NCBI GenBank assembly: GCA_958450325.1
Contig: OY288249.1
Location: 62,994,166 to 63,058,165, forward strand
From: Agrostemma githago
Taxonomy: Eukaryota; Streptophyta; Magnoliopsida; Caryophyllales; Caryophyllaceae
DNA: 64,000 bases
Direction: 5' to 3'
The position numbers and the translations under genes were made by a program. Below the pieces are notes generated by a model. The model saw only the letters and a list, made by a program, of their open reading frames with translations. It was not told the origin of the DNA and searched no databases. Shown here in pieces: positions 12,506 to 23,518 of the stretch; position 1 is the first letter of the stretch, and every line of letters begins with the position of its first letter.

Positions 12506-12714
12506 TACTTCCTCCGATTTTTAATTATCTTTCCATTTGACTTTTTGGTGAAAAATAATGGTGCAGGAATGTGTGACTCAAAAGAGAATAAGAATGAGAG
12601 AGAAATGTAAGGGTAATTCTAGGCCACATGTTGATAGTCCAAAATAGAAATAGAGAAGAAAAGATGTTTCGGTCCAATAAGAAAACATGAAAGATAAATA
12701 AAAATCGAAGGGAG
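12506..12714. mobile_element. Stowaway-like MITE
   Basis: The left end ACTTCCTCCGATTTTTA pairs with the reverse complement of the right end, TTCTCCCTTCGATTTTTA. The ~209 bp between are AT-rich and non-coding. Inverted ends of CTCCnTYCGATTTTT type with flanking TA are typical of this MITE class. Confidence 0.6.
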
Positions 12715-15152
12715 AATGAAATATGAATTTGGCATCTAAATGACCAATTGGTTAATTATATTAACAAAAAGCTATTGATAATTTTTTTTTTATAAAAAAA
12801 GGCACGTAAATACTCCGTAAGAAACAAATTGTCCTACTAAGCATAATATCATATGGAGTAAATAATAAGAGACTTACATGGATACATAAGACCTAAGTCG
12901 TCTAGCTTCTTTGGGATTGAAAAAGGAGCCCATTATCGATCAATCCTTTTTGTACTACTACAATAATTGCTCTTTTATTGAAGCAAATTACAATCTGCAA
13001 CTTCCAAAGATCTTTGTCTCATCCATCTATATATATTTACAATTCGTGTTATATATAGAATGTTTTTCCATATTTTATCGTATTATATAAAAATCAAGAG
13101 ATTTATTGGAGAAATGAAAGATGAATAAAGTAATGAGAAAGCTAGCTAGGAGAAGAAGAAGAAGATAGAAGGAAGGAAGATAAAAGGTTGCAAAATCAAT
13201 GAGAATTATTGAAGTTAATAAGCTAAGCAAAGAGTTGGGAGGACATTGTCTAAAATAATGGAATGTCTTATAGTAACACTAGAACGGAGTACTACTCTTA
13301 TTCATGTGGCTACCTTACATATATGCTCTATCTTACGTAGAGTAACGTCTACTAGAATTTATCATTTCTTTCTTTGTTTTTTTTTGAAATACTACTCCAT
13401 TTCCTTTGTAAAGAAAAATAATTCCTTCCATCTAAAGTTTTACCCCGTACAATTTTTTATATATAAACCGTCTTTCAGTAACGTAAATGAAAGACCATCG
13501 ATCACATTAATCACATAATGAATGCATGTAGTGATTAAGATGCTTAATTATTGTGAGACAATATTTTAGAAGACTTATTCGAATACATTAGTTCAAAAAT
13601 TAATCATTACAAGTAGTACATAAAACAAATCTACTGCTACCATGAATGACATCTAGGTTGATAATGGGTTTGTGTTACATAGAAACGGTCAACATCTATC
13701 CGAGTCTTTCCACTTTTATTACTGTACTCCGCATGTATGAATAAAAAGGTAGAAGTTTGTATAAACTCGGAGGAAGTATTCAAATATATGTAAATCGTAG
13801 ATTGTTAAGTCATGCTTAATTTAATTGTTTATAGCCTGGAGTACGTAGAGAAAATCAAATTCAGGTGATGACTCTCGCTTTCTTTGCATGGAGTAGCTAG
13901 CTTAGGTAATTGCTAGATTATGTAGGAACAAAGTTGTATTGCTAGATTATTATGTAGCCTTTTTATTATCATTTGGTTTAACTTGCTTGATTTCTTTAGT
14001 AATGGGTAGAAAATGGAAATTATCGTATATTACCATATGTAGCTGCTACTTTGGTAGAATGACAATCATAATCGAGTCAGGTGAGAAGTACAACCAACCA
14101 ATAAGTAATATGAAGATTTTCTTTAAAAAAAATACTCGTAAACATGAAGATTCAGTTATACGGCGGTGTAAGAAGTAATGCATGACACTTTATGCTTAAT
14201 AATTGGCAGCTAATAATAATTAAACTGATGAGTTAGTAAAATGAAGGAGGACCTGTTATATTATGATGATGATGATGATTTAGTAAAAGTCCCATCCCTA
14301 CTTACCGATTCAAAGCTAATTGGCTAACCAATCTCCATCATCTAGTTAGATAGATAGATAAGAATTCAAATCTACTTTTGAATCAAATTCATTCTTACCT
14401 ACAAACTAATTACGGAGTACTCGTACTAATTTACACCGCACTTTATTTAATTTCCATTCTCATCAAAAAAATGTTAGTGACTCGGTCACAAGTCATTTAA
14501 GTGTATTCGGATTTTCAAACCGAAATCAGAATGAACTCGAGAACGATATAATATAAGTATGGAGATGTGGAGTGCACGCTTGTATATAATCTAATATCGA
14601 GTTTGTTGTAATATGGGATGGTTACTATATATTGATTAATATCGTGTTTTAAGTGGGCTTAAAACCGTCAAATTACGAGTAACATGCTATTTTGATCGCT
14701 CCCAAAGGGACGATATTGGGACATGACCGTGTCCCAAGTGTACAAAATTGGTTTGCTACCGATTGCCTACATGGTCATGTCAGTCGACACGGCCATGTCG
14801 GCTCTGTTTTGCGCGGTTTGTTCTCTTGTTTTTGACGGTTGATTTGGTTGGTTTTGGAGGGAACCAACGTGTCATTCCCTAAAGTCTAAGTTCATATGAC
14901 ATGTTTTACATGTATATACTTAGAGTATGCATGAATGCATGGATATACATTCATATTCGTCATGGATTTTGGTGGTTAACATTACAATATTCACAATAAC
15001 TCAAAAAGTGTAAGTTTCAGAAATTTTAAAGCCTAGAATTCCGTAAAATCGTCTTATCCTAGAGAGATTTCGTGATACTCAAGGCTTGTAGGTCGAAATA
15101 CTCTTAAAGAAAGCGTGTCCAGCGCAATTCGATTGGGTTGTCAATACCGTTT
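12715..15152. other. gene-poor AT-rich region with MITE debris
   Basis: No credible coding sequence. There are scattered TACTCCGT/ACGGAGTA words (MITE fragments), a short GAT microsatellite at about 14262-14279, and (GATA)n at about 14350-14361. A less AT-rich block at about 14695-15150 runs up to the solo copia LTR; it looks like an old repeat fragment whose family I cannot name. Confidence 0.4.
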
Positions 15153-15157
15153 GTTCC

Positions 15158-15532
15158 TGTTAGGAAATAAGTGCCTAACAATTGTCTTTACGGATCTCAA
15201 ATTGACTTGTGATCTGAATCTGTTTAATTAGGAAAGTTTCCTAATTATTAATATCTGATTGATTAGAGTTTCCTAATATCTAATTTAAGGTTTTCTATTG
15301 TATAGAGTTTCCTAATTTGTTTTGGTTAAGAGTATTATATAAATTCTCATATCTCTACGCTAGAAATTATGATATCATTTTGAAATCTATAACCTCTCCT
15401 CAAATTAATAAAATTATCCCTTTCTTCTCCCCGTGGATGTAGCTAACATGTTGTAGCGAACCACGTAAATCGGTTGGTCTCTCGATTTTACGTTCTTAAT
15501 TTGTTTGTCTTTATTTCTCTTCCCTTATAGCA
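15158..15532 (+). mobile_element. solo copia-type LTR with 5-bp TSD
   Basis: The 375-bp unit starts TGTTAGGAAATAAG and ends CCCTTATAGCA, flanked by perfect GTTCC duplications (15153-15157 and 15533-15537). It contains AGTATTATATAAATTC (TATA-like, about 15329-15344) and AATAAAATTATCCC (poly(A)-like, about 15406-15419), in the order expected for U3-R-U5. The TGTTAG start and small size fit Ty1/copia. No internal domain is attached. Confidence 0.8.
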
Positions 15533-15537
15533 GTTCC

Positions 15538-16157
15538 ATTTTCAATCTACAAGGTTCACAAAAGCTTCAACAATGGATAATTGTCAAAGAAAATTATTAC
15601 GGAGTTTATATTATTCTAAGTTTGGTTTCAAATTATAAGTGTATGTATCACCTCTTATGATTTTATCAACTAAGTTAATCGTCATCTGCATCATACTCCG
15701 TACCTAACAAGTAGGAGTAACAAGTGAAGTGCACATCGAATATCAATCAGTGATAACTATGTAGAAACAATAAAAGATGAATGGTGCATTAGAGGATGTG
15801 GATTAAGGAGGGAGTTTGCTGGCATATACGCACGCTTGACCTAAACAAAACAATAAAGATGCAACACATGGGATGCATTTCTCCCTATGTTTCTGATAGA
15901 AACCTTGCACCCGTCGCTACGTATAAACTGGAGTACAACCCACCAACTTCACCCATCCATGCGTCTACCGTAAAGAGAGGCGTATATACTCGACTACGTA
16001 GTACGTACCAAGTGCCAATTCTCCATTTCTTAAGAAGCGCGCATCCTAGCTAACCCAAACTCCAATCTCATGAATAATACTTCCTCAATTCCAATAGGTC
16101 GGAAGGAGTAATGAAGTAAAAGAAATTCACATTTGAACCAATCTTTACCGTAGAGAG
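15538..16157. other. intergenic region, no gene seen
   Basis: An open frame at 15796-16053 shows no recognisable domain and lies among MITE debris, so it is not called. A short inverted stretch TACTTCC...GGAAGGAGTA at about 16078-16112 is probably a deleted MITE. Confidence 0.4.
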
Positions 16158-16459
16158 TAGCATTCTCTTTATATCTATATGTTCGTCTTCTTTTATATTG
16201 ACACAAGTCTTAAGAAATGGTTATTATAATGCAAAAGTAATGCAGGTGAGGTTCAATTAGAAAAAAAAGTGATACAAGTAAACATTTGATTGGATGAGAA
16301 TGATATAAAGTATCTTTACAATGTCATACTCCGTATATGATAAATAAGTGAAAATATTAAGAATAATATTTGTCAAATAAGTAAATAAAATAAAGGGAAC
16401 AAACATAACGATATTACCCAAGAGGAATAAGAGACGAACATATAGATACGGAGGGAGTA
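16158..16459. mobile_element. MITE with ATCTATATGTTCGTCT arms
   Basis: The left arm ATCTATATGTTCGTCTTC (about 16172) is matched by the reverse complement of the right arm ending 16459, CTCCCTCCGTATCTATATG... The right terminus is intact; the left terminus has lost its CTCCCTCCGT part. About 300 bp, non-coding. Confidence 0.5.
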
Positions 16460-16587
16460 TTATTTATCGGACGACACAAATTGGGTTATTTTACATTTTC
16501 TTTTGATATACTTCTAGACCTTAGCTTGTTCTTTTCCGATTGAATGGATCTGCACTGAATTTAAATGAAAGAATCTAATGTAACTTA

Positions 16588-17016
16588 GGGGGTGTTTGGT
16601 TATCGGCGGATCCGCAAAAAAAGAGCATATTTGGATGGATTAGCATGTTTGACCACAAAATCCGTCAATATAGGTATTTGGTTAACGGTAGTTTGAAATG
16701 GCATATTCGAGTCCAATCCGCCAATTTGCAATATGCTGCTAGTAGCAGTATATTCACTTAGCAGATTGTAATTTCTTTTTTTTTACCTCCTTACCGCTTA
16801 ACCAATCAAACCATCAAAATTTGCTATGTCCTTTTTTTGTCATTTTACAAATCAATTAATCAATCCGCTAATCTATAAGAGCTAATTACCAAACACTATT
16901 AAAACAATTCTGTTAATTAAATCTGCTAGTCAAAACTGTCAATTGATTCTGCTAGTCAAATATGCCTTTTAAATCTGCTTCTTCCAATATCAATCCTCTG
17001 TCTACCAAACAGTGCC
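16588..17016. mobile_element. PIF/Harbinger (Tourist-like) MITE
   Basis: The ends GGGGGTGTTTGGT and ACCAAACAGTGCC (reverse complement GGCACTGTTTGGT) are inverted repeats of the GGnnnTGTTTGGT type. They are flanked by perfect TTA duplications (16585-16587 and 17017-17019). The 429-bp interior is AT-rich and non-coding. The TTA duplication and this terminus are the standard signature of Tourist-type MITEs mobilised by PIF/Harbinger transposases. Confidence 0.85.
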
Positions 17017-19463
17017 TTAGTCTAATATTATTGACCAAAACTAAAAATAAGTCGAAAAGAAGAGGTCAACTCAATTTAACTTATAAACTCACAGTACACA
17101 GTTCCAATTTTCACATGTAAAGAGTAATGTTTGCGGCTAAGGTATGTGTTAATGATCTGAAAAATGGCGTAGAGATTTCAAAGTAATTACTCCCTCAATT
17201 TCAAAATACAAGTTTATTTCTATTATAGGAGTATTTCCTAAAATTATTAAAAGAATGTATAATTTCAATGACAATAAAATGCATTGATCCATTAATCAAA
17301 TACAAGTAACATATTTGAGAAAATCTCATCAATTGTTTTTTCTAGGGTTTCTCTAGGTTTTCTCTGAGTCTAGAGTTTAGGTCTTTTCATCTTCCTCCGC
17401 CTCGAGGCTCTTCTCACGCTCGTCGTGAGAGCTTCGGTTCGATTTGTCTTGCTTGCGTTGTGTTGTGTTTGTTTGTGCAGGTACTACAAGAAAGCGTGAT
17501 TTTGATGGCTGATCCAAAGGACAAAGGAAAGAGTAAAATGGGTGATTAGCGCGAGGATGATCTCGAAGCGTTGGACTGGGATGATGGCACGCTCGCAGAA
17601 TCTGAAAAGGGGCGACTGATGATGGTGGGGAAAATATGGGCGTCTAAGTCTATCAATGCTAGGGCAGCCATTGAGACAATGATCAAGTTATGGAACGTTG
17701 GAGGAAAAGTTATGGGCAGTACAATGGACGTAAAGGAAAAACTATTCCTGTTTCGTTTCGAGTCGGAACGTGACAAAGCAAAGGTCCTCGAGAATCAACC
17801 CTGGCACTTCGATAAATTTATTGGAGCTTTAATGAGCCAAACGACAATGGTAAGATTTCTGATGTTCCCTTGTTTCATTTTCCGTTCTGGGTTCGTATTT
17901 ATGATCTCCCAATCTCGGGTCGACGAAGCGAATCAAATGCGAATCATATTGGGGACCTGCTGGGGGGGTACGTTGGGATGGAATTAGGGCCAAATCCGGA
18001 GATGGATAGGTCTATACGTATTAGGGTACTTCATGATATCAGGCATCCTATTCGTAAGACAATCCCGATCAGCATGAGACCACATAGAATCGTTAATTTT
18101 GACGGAAAATATGAGAAGCTTCCGACGTTTTGTTATGGCTGTGGGATAGTGGGACATGGAGAGAAGGACTGTGAACATGGACCTTTTGAGGAAGAAGAAT
18201 TAAAATTCGGAGATTGGATTAGTGCATCACCATGGAAGACGACAAAAAATATCAATGAGGGTCTGAGTAAGGCTGCCTGATCCTTAGGAGACGAATTCGA
18301 AAGGATTGATGAGCACGATAACGAGAGAGCAGTGGCAGATATGATTGAAAAACTCCAAAGAATTGCGGTAGACCTACGAGGAAAGAAGAAGCAAAGTTCG
18401 ATTGAGGTGTGTGGACATGACATAGGTCCACCCCGACGCGGCCACGCGCGGGTTTTGGGGAGGCGAATGAATCTCCATGAGATGGTCAAATGGAAATTTA
18501 AATCGAAGTCGGAGTCGCCACCGAATTTTATGGTTATTCGGAACCGTTCGAGCCCACTCTATGTCGTAGTGGGCCGTGTACAAAATACGGCCCATTTCCG
18601 ATGTCAGAGTTTATTGGGCTCGTCCCTTTGCATATCGATATAGATGCCGACTTGAGCGGTTAATCATATATTGAATGACTCTCGTTGCCAATGGTTTCGG
18701 ACATCCGGAAACCACGGTTCTGAGTAAGGGGTGAGGGTACGTGTTGGGAAGTTCACTAAGAACACCCAACCCCGCCCGCACATTAGCGGCCTCTACTAGG
18801 ATATCGAATGACGTTTTAATGCGCGCGTTAGTTGAACGATGAATGATATGCAAACATTGTTTTCCTAAGCATGTGAGGAATTGAATGGGTTGCTAAGTCG
18901 TTTAATGCATGAAAAATTGATTAACGTCAAAGTTGAATTTAGCATGTGAGATTCGTTTTAGTATAATAAAACAAATGAGATAAAAAAAATGAATTTGCTA
19001 CAAAAGATGAACAAACGAGTTAGTATCGATTTGTAAAATAATAATATAGCAAATAAATATGCGAGATCGAGAAAATAAATATTAATCGAAATCTGAAAAA
19101 TATCGTTAAAAAGTTGTTTTGTATAAAAAATGATGTTCGAAAAATAATTAAAAAAAAACGAAAAGGTGCGTTGGGACAGCCGACCGCGCGGCTCGCCTGG
19201 GTCGCCGGCGAGTCGCGTGGCGGCCTGCTTCGGGAACGGTTTTCGAAAACTCGATATTTTTTATTAAATCGCGTATGAATATTGCATGATTCGTGCTCGA
19301 TTTAATATTTTCGATATTCGTTATATTCGATAATTGACTACGAAATCAATATCAAATACTTGGAATAGTTTTAGAAAAGATATAAATTTTAGAAATCGTT
19401 TTGAAGAATAAATAATAAAACGAACGAAAACGTAAAAAAAAGGAGCGAGGATTTCAGACTCGT

Positions 19464-19496
19464 ACGCGAGTCGCCTGTGAGGGGCGCGACTCGCGT
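19464..19496. repeat. LTR hairpin, 10-bp perfect stem
   Basis: ACGCGAGTCG (19464-19473) and CGACTCGCGT (19487-19496) are exact inverted repeats around a 13-base loop. The same hairpin occurs at 7464-7496 and 32018-32050 in the other two LTRs, stem unchanged; the solo LTR has a loop change only. It lies about 740 bp downstream of the TATA box in the transcribed part of the LTR. Confidence 0.6.
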
Positions 19497-20368
19497 GCGG
19501 GCCTGTCCCGTTTTCGCTCGTTGTTCGAAAATTGTTATTTTGATGAATCGCGTACAAATTATGAATTAATTTGTATTCGATCCATGTTTTCGATATTCGT
19601 CGTACCCGATATTCGATTATGAAATCGATATCGGATATTTGGAATGAATAATGAAAAAGGTTTTATAAAATCGTTTATTTTGAACGAGAAAAGAAAAGAA
19701 TTTTAAACGAAAAAAGATGTAACGATTTTTGAGATCGTCGAAATCTTAATATAATTCTTTTCGATACAATATTCGATTATAGAAAAATCGATATCGTATG
19801 TTTAAGAATATTTGTTATGAAAATAGTTTTTCGTTAATAACGATATTAGAAAAAAAAATCGACTCTTGACCCGTAAAAAAAAACAAGACGGACGAAGAGG
19901 AGAGAAGAAGAAAGGAAGAAATCGGGTTTGGTACACCCTCAACCTACATGCTTTTGTTGACTCGGATCGGGGCTCGTCGGAATGTGGCTAGGCACGGGAG
20001 CGTCGAGTGATGTTTGGTTCGGTTTAGGGTGGCTCGGTTTGACGGGTGAAGGTGTCGGGTATCGGGACCGGTTTCCTTCGGGTTTTGGACGTATTATCGG
20101 TTTCTCGATGCTAAGTGTAAGGACGATTGATGAAAAAGTTGTGTATTTTAACGTTACTAATTGGATGAATGTGTGTGTGTTGCTGATAAGTTGGTGTCGA
20201 TTCTTGTTCTAATTATTGTTGGATGCAAGGGGCTATTTATAGGGAGTTCCCGACCTTGGTTTAGGAGAGTTTGACTACCGCTTAGGATAGGAAACGTAGG
20301 AATTTTAGAAGTATGAGAATTCCACTTTCTTGGGAAGGAAGAAAGGGAAACCGGCTGTTTTGTGTATT

Positions 20369-20398
20369 ACTCGGCCGAGTGTTTGCACTCGGTTGAGT
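20369..20398. promoter_or_regulatory. paired 12-bp palindrome upstream of LTR TATA box
   Basis: ACTCGGCCGAGT (20369-20380) and ACTCGGTTGAGT (20387-20398) lie 18 bp start to start, about 125 bp upstream of the minus-strand TATA box. The 5' LTR has the same pair at 32925-32954. The solo LTR has two degenerate pairs, at about 8365-8394 and 8521-8550, through its tandem duplication. The role as an LTR enhancer or factor-binding site is inferred from position and repetition. Confidence 0.5.
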
Positions 20399-20822
20399 GT
20401 TTGAATCGGTTTTCGGATAGAATTCCTACTTGAGATCGAATTCTACCTTAAACGGAATTGTTTATTGTTTTGTGTAGCAGATTTTTGTAGAGTTGGAGTA
20501 TGAACCAACCGTGTGAGGTGTCACGGTTGACTCACGAGTTTCGGAAAATGTCTTTGACCAGGTTTTGACTCGGTCGCTAAAAGACGGTTTTACCCCTGGT
20601 GTCGGTTTCGACCCAAATTAGTGTTATTGACTCGAAGCGACCCACTGGGCTTGGATTTGAGGTTGGTTTTGTAAGATTTGTACTCCTTAAAAAGTCTAAA
20701 CCAAATGTCCATAATTACGAGCCCATTTCCGAGTACGTTAAAGCACGTTAGCGTCCGATCATCATCGGGTGTTTGTCGGAAACTACTATAGACACCTGGC
20801 AGTCAAAATGTGGGTGTCTACA

Positions 20823-20838
20823 GAGCCCCCACTCTGAC
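20823..20838 (-). other. polypurine tract
   Basis: On the minus strand AGAGTGGGGGCTC directly precedes the 3' LTR start TGTAGACACCC. This is the expected site of plus-strand DNA priming during reverse transcription. Confidence 0.75.
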
Positions 20839-21371
20839 TGAGGCTTGGACAGGGCGAAAGTCAGAGTAGCCACCAGGTCAATCAAGGATTAAAACCTGGC
20901 AGCTTCCGGTCGGGTCGTTTAAGGTCCATTAGACCTGCGTGAAGGGCCCGCCGGCCATGGATTAGAAATGTACCTGAACTGATGATGATAACTCCGTGGA
21001 GAATTGAACTCGTCGCATGAGACTTAAAATGGGCCTGTATGTGGGCTCATCTTGTTAAATGCCACTGGGGAGTTATGCAAATTGCATGGTCCTGCTTGAG
21101 TCGTCCTGTACATATTTATGCAAAGTAGCAAAGTTTTGCACATAATATTTGTAGGAAAAATGACTCGTGCTGGGGAATAAAAATTTTGAGAAAAGGTTTG
21201 AATTTTTGAGTTTTGCAAAAGTCTTTGAAAAATTAATTAAAGAATTTTTGTGACTTTGAAAAGGAATAGGAATGCTCGGGATGACTTAGCTAAGCCTTAG
21301 GACAATGGCTTGTATGCTAAATGCTCTAGGATTGGGAATCCTAAGGTGAGGAGGAGAATTTATTTTTATGC

Positions 21372-21379
21372 TATAAATA
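21372..21379 (+). promoter_or_regulatory. TATA box of the antisense gene
   Basis: TATAAATA lies 104 bp upstream of the ATG at 21483, on the strand opposite to gag-pol, and is followed by a C/T-rich leader (CTTCTTGCTTC, CACAATTCCTCAATTCC). The arrangement looks like an ordinary plant core promoter and 5' UTR. Confidence 0.6.
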
Positions 21380-21482
21380 CCCCTTCTTGCTTCATAAATT
21401 TTCATAATTCCACAATTCCTCAATTCCTTAAAGAAAAGAATAAGTCCTGAAAGTAATTATTCATTTTTTTAGCAAATAAATT

Positions 21483-23228
21483 ATGGGAATCGACCGATTA
21501 GTTGGGATGTTGCACGAGTGGTCCAAATATTTTAGGGATGCCGATAGGGCTATCCTAAATCAGAACGGCGTTACCCAATTGTCTGTGATTCGTCAGATGC
21601 AAGTAGACTGCCACTTCTTGGATGCTTGCTTGTCCTATTGGGATGACACTTATCATGTATTTAGTTTTCCTCGAGCAGAGATTTGCCCCATTCCTGAGGA
21701 AATTGCTGCTGCAGGAGGATGGAATCCTATACTTCGCCCTGCTATCTCTTTTTCAGTTTCTGACCCAAGGAGGAAGTTAAGGGAATTTTTAGGGCTTTCC
21801 CATATGGAGGTATCCCGTATGCTAGAAGGAGACACCGTTTCCCTGATCGACCTAGCTGAAAAATTCATGAACCCAGATGATGTCCGGGTCAGGCCGGTTC
21901 ATAGCCGTAGGGCCTTCACTTTTTGTATGCTCCATGTCTATGCCTTTGAGGGGCATATGGATTTATTATCTTGCATGGGTCACATTAGACTTTTTACTGT
22001 GGGTGACTTGATGGAAACGGAGCACAGCCCGGCTTGGTTGATTACAGGGGAGATTATCCAGGGTTTGGATAATCGAAAGAGGGATCCGTCGGTCAGGCTG
22101 ACCGGGAGTACCCGGCTTCTACAGGTATGTTGTTTTTTTGATTTTTCGGCTTTTCCCGATCTTCCCGATTCCTGCGGTTTTCGCGTCTTTTCACGTTTTT
22201 TTTAACGCGATTTTGACGATTTTTGCGATTTTGATTTTTTTCGGGTTTTTCAGCTGTGGCTGTTTGAGAGGCTATCGATCTTGGATCCTCCCTTAGACGT
22301 GAGCCGGTATCAACCCAGGCAAGTAATGTCGAGAAGACGAGCTATTCCCTTTTCTCGCTTCAACACTCAAAAATACTGGGACGAGGTGTTATCCTTCCAT
22401 GGAGGCTTAATGATCCGTTGGGCCGTACCATGGTGGCCGATTTACGTCTGGACCGGTCTAGAGTCTCGAGATAGGGCTAGATATCAGGTAATCCTATCTT
22501 TTAGGCAGACAATTCACCTCTTTCCCGATCGCATACTTAGGCAATATGGTCGGGTGCAAAGAATCCCAGAAACTGAGGCCGTTGTGAGTGAATCTACTCA
22601 GCTGACGGATGTGATGTGTGACACTTGGATGCAAAGGTGGTATACACGAGCTACTTGGCATGTTCTCAAAAACTCTCATTCGATCTGGGTAACCGATTCT
22701 TATGTAAGATGGATCTGAGCTGATTCAGCTAAAACTCGAGTTGCCTTGAAAACTGACGAGGCCTATGACCTGTTACGCCGAGAGCATGCTAAAGATAATA
22801 GAAGCTTCTTTGCCGAAGAAGCTACTTCGACAGGTCAGAAAGGGAGATCTAGGACTCAGACTGAAGGGTCCAGTGCTAAGGGTGCACGGGGGAAAGTGAG
22901 CCCCCAGACAGAATTAGAAAAGAGACTAGGACCAAGGCTGGCGGCTAAGGACCGACTTGGTCCTCGAGACAGGCTTCCCGAACCCGTTAGGGCTCGGCTT
23001 GGACCGGTGCAAATGATGGACGACCCAAAATCGAAGAAGCGGGTTCGAACTAAGGAAGTTCCCCTTGTGATTAGGGAACGTTCGCCCCCGCCCCGTCGGC
23101 CTCGGGCTCCACGTGACTCAAAAGATAAGGGAAAGGCAAAATGTACGAGTAGTCTCCCAAATTTATTATTTAAGTATTACTACTATTTTTGTGGTGTGAT
23201 TGTTTGTTTGTGTTTGTTTTTTTTGTGA
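21483..23228 (+). pseudogene. antisense accessory gene of the Tat-like element, PMD/DUF7745-like, with intron
   Basis: Exon 1 21483-22124 (214 codons) and exon 2 from 22254 are joined by a GT-AG intron of 129 bp (CTACAG|GTATGT ... TTTTTCAG|CTGTGG), T-rich before the acceptor. Splicing is phase 0 and yields STRLLQ-LWLFERL, the kind of LLQxWxxER block seen in plant mobile domain proteins. The upstream YWDDTYHVFSFP and LHVYAFEGHMDL regions also look PMD/DUF7745-like, judged by eye. An in-frame TGA at 22716 interrupts the frame, which reopens at once and ends at 23226-23228 with a basic, proline/arginine-rich tail (KSKKRVRTKE, possible nuclear signal). Tat elements are known to carry antisense extra ORFs; their function is unknown. 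TATA box and poly(A) signal flank it. Intact copies would make about 540 residues. Confidence 0.7.
22125..22253 (+). other. intron in the antisense gene
   Basis: Donor G|GTATGT, acceptor TTTTTCAG|C, 129 bp, strongly T-rich (poly-T/ATTTTT runs). Translating through it gives a low-complexity tail and a stop at 22205, while splicing keeps a conserved-looking block. Confidence 0.65.
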
Positions 23229-23242
23229 TGTATTTTTGAAAT

Positions 23243-23248
23243 AATAAA
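23243..23248 (+). terminator. probable poly(A) signal of the antisense gene
   Basis: AATAAA lies 15 bp after the stop codon at 23228. The gag-pol stop on the opposite strand is at 23519, so the two transcription units converge with about 290 bp between stops. Confidence 0.4.
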
Positions 23249-23518
23249 AAGACATATTAGTGAATACCGTTCCCGTCTTTTCGTTATTGCAATGGTTGTA
23301 CCCTTTTGAGGGGTTGCCTACGTATCCAAAATTAATGGAATCAAACCTTCCGTAGTTCAGAAGTATTTTTTGCAATTTTTCGAAATACATCAAGATTATT
23401 AATTCGAGATGTGCAACGGTAGGATAAATAATCCTAACTTACTGACTTGCTAAAATTTTTTGAAAATTCATAAAAAGACATTTTTTTATAAATTTTGCAA
23501 ATGACATTGAGATAGGGT

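Larger units (their letters stand above)
18410..20822 (-). repeat. 3' LTR of the Tat-like element
   Basis: 2413 bp, TG...CA ends on the minus strand (TGTAGACACCC to GTCCACA). It contains a minus-strand TATA box (20233-20244), a paired-palindrome module upstream of it (20369-20398) and a 10-bp-stem hairpin (19464-19496). It has no hAT insertion, unlike its 5' partner. Confidence 0.95.

Noticed and set aside
15796..16053. 85-codon ORF as a small gene
   Set aside because: No domain, no splice partner, surrounded by MITE debris.
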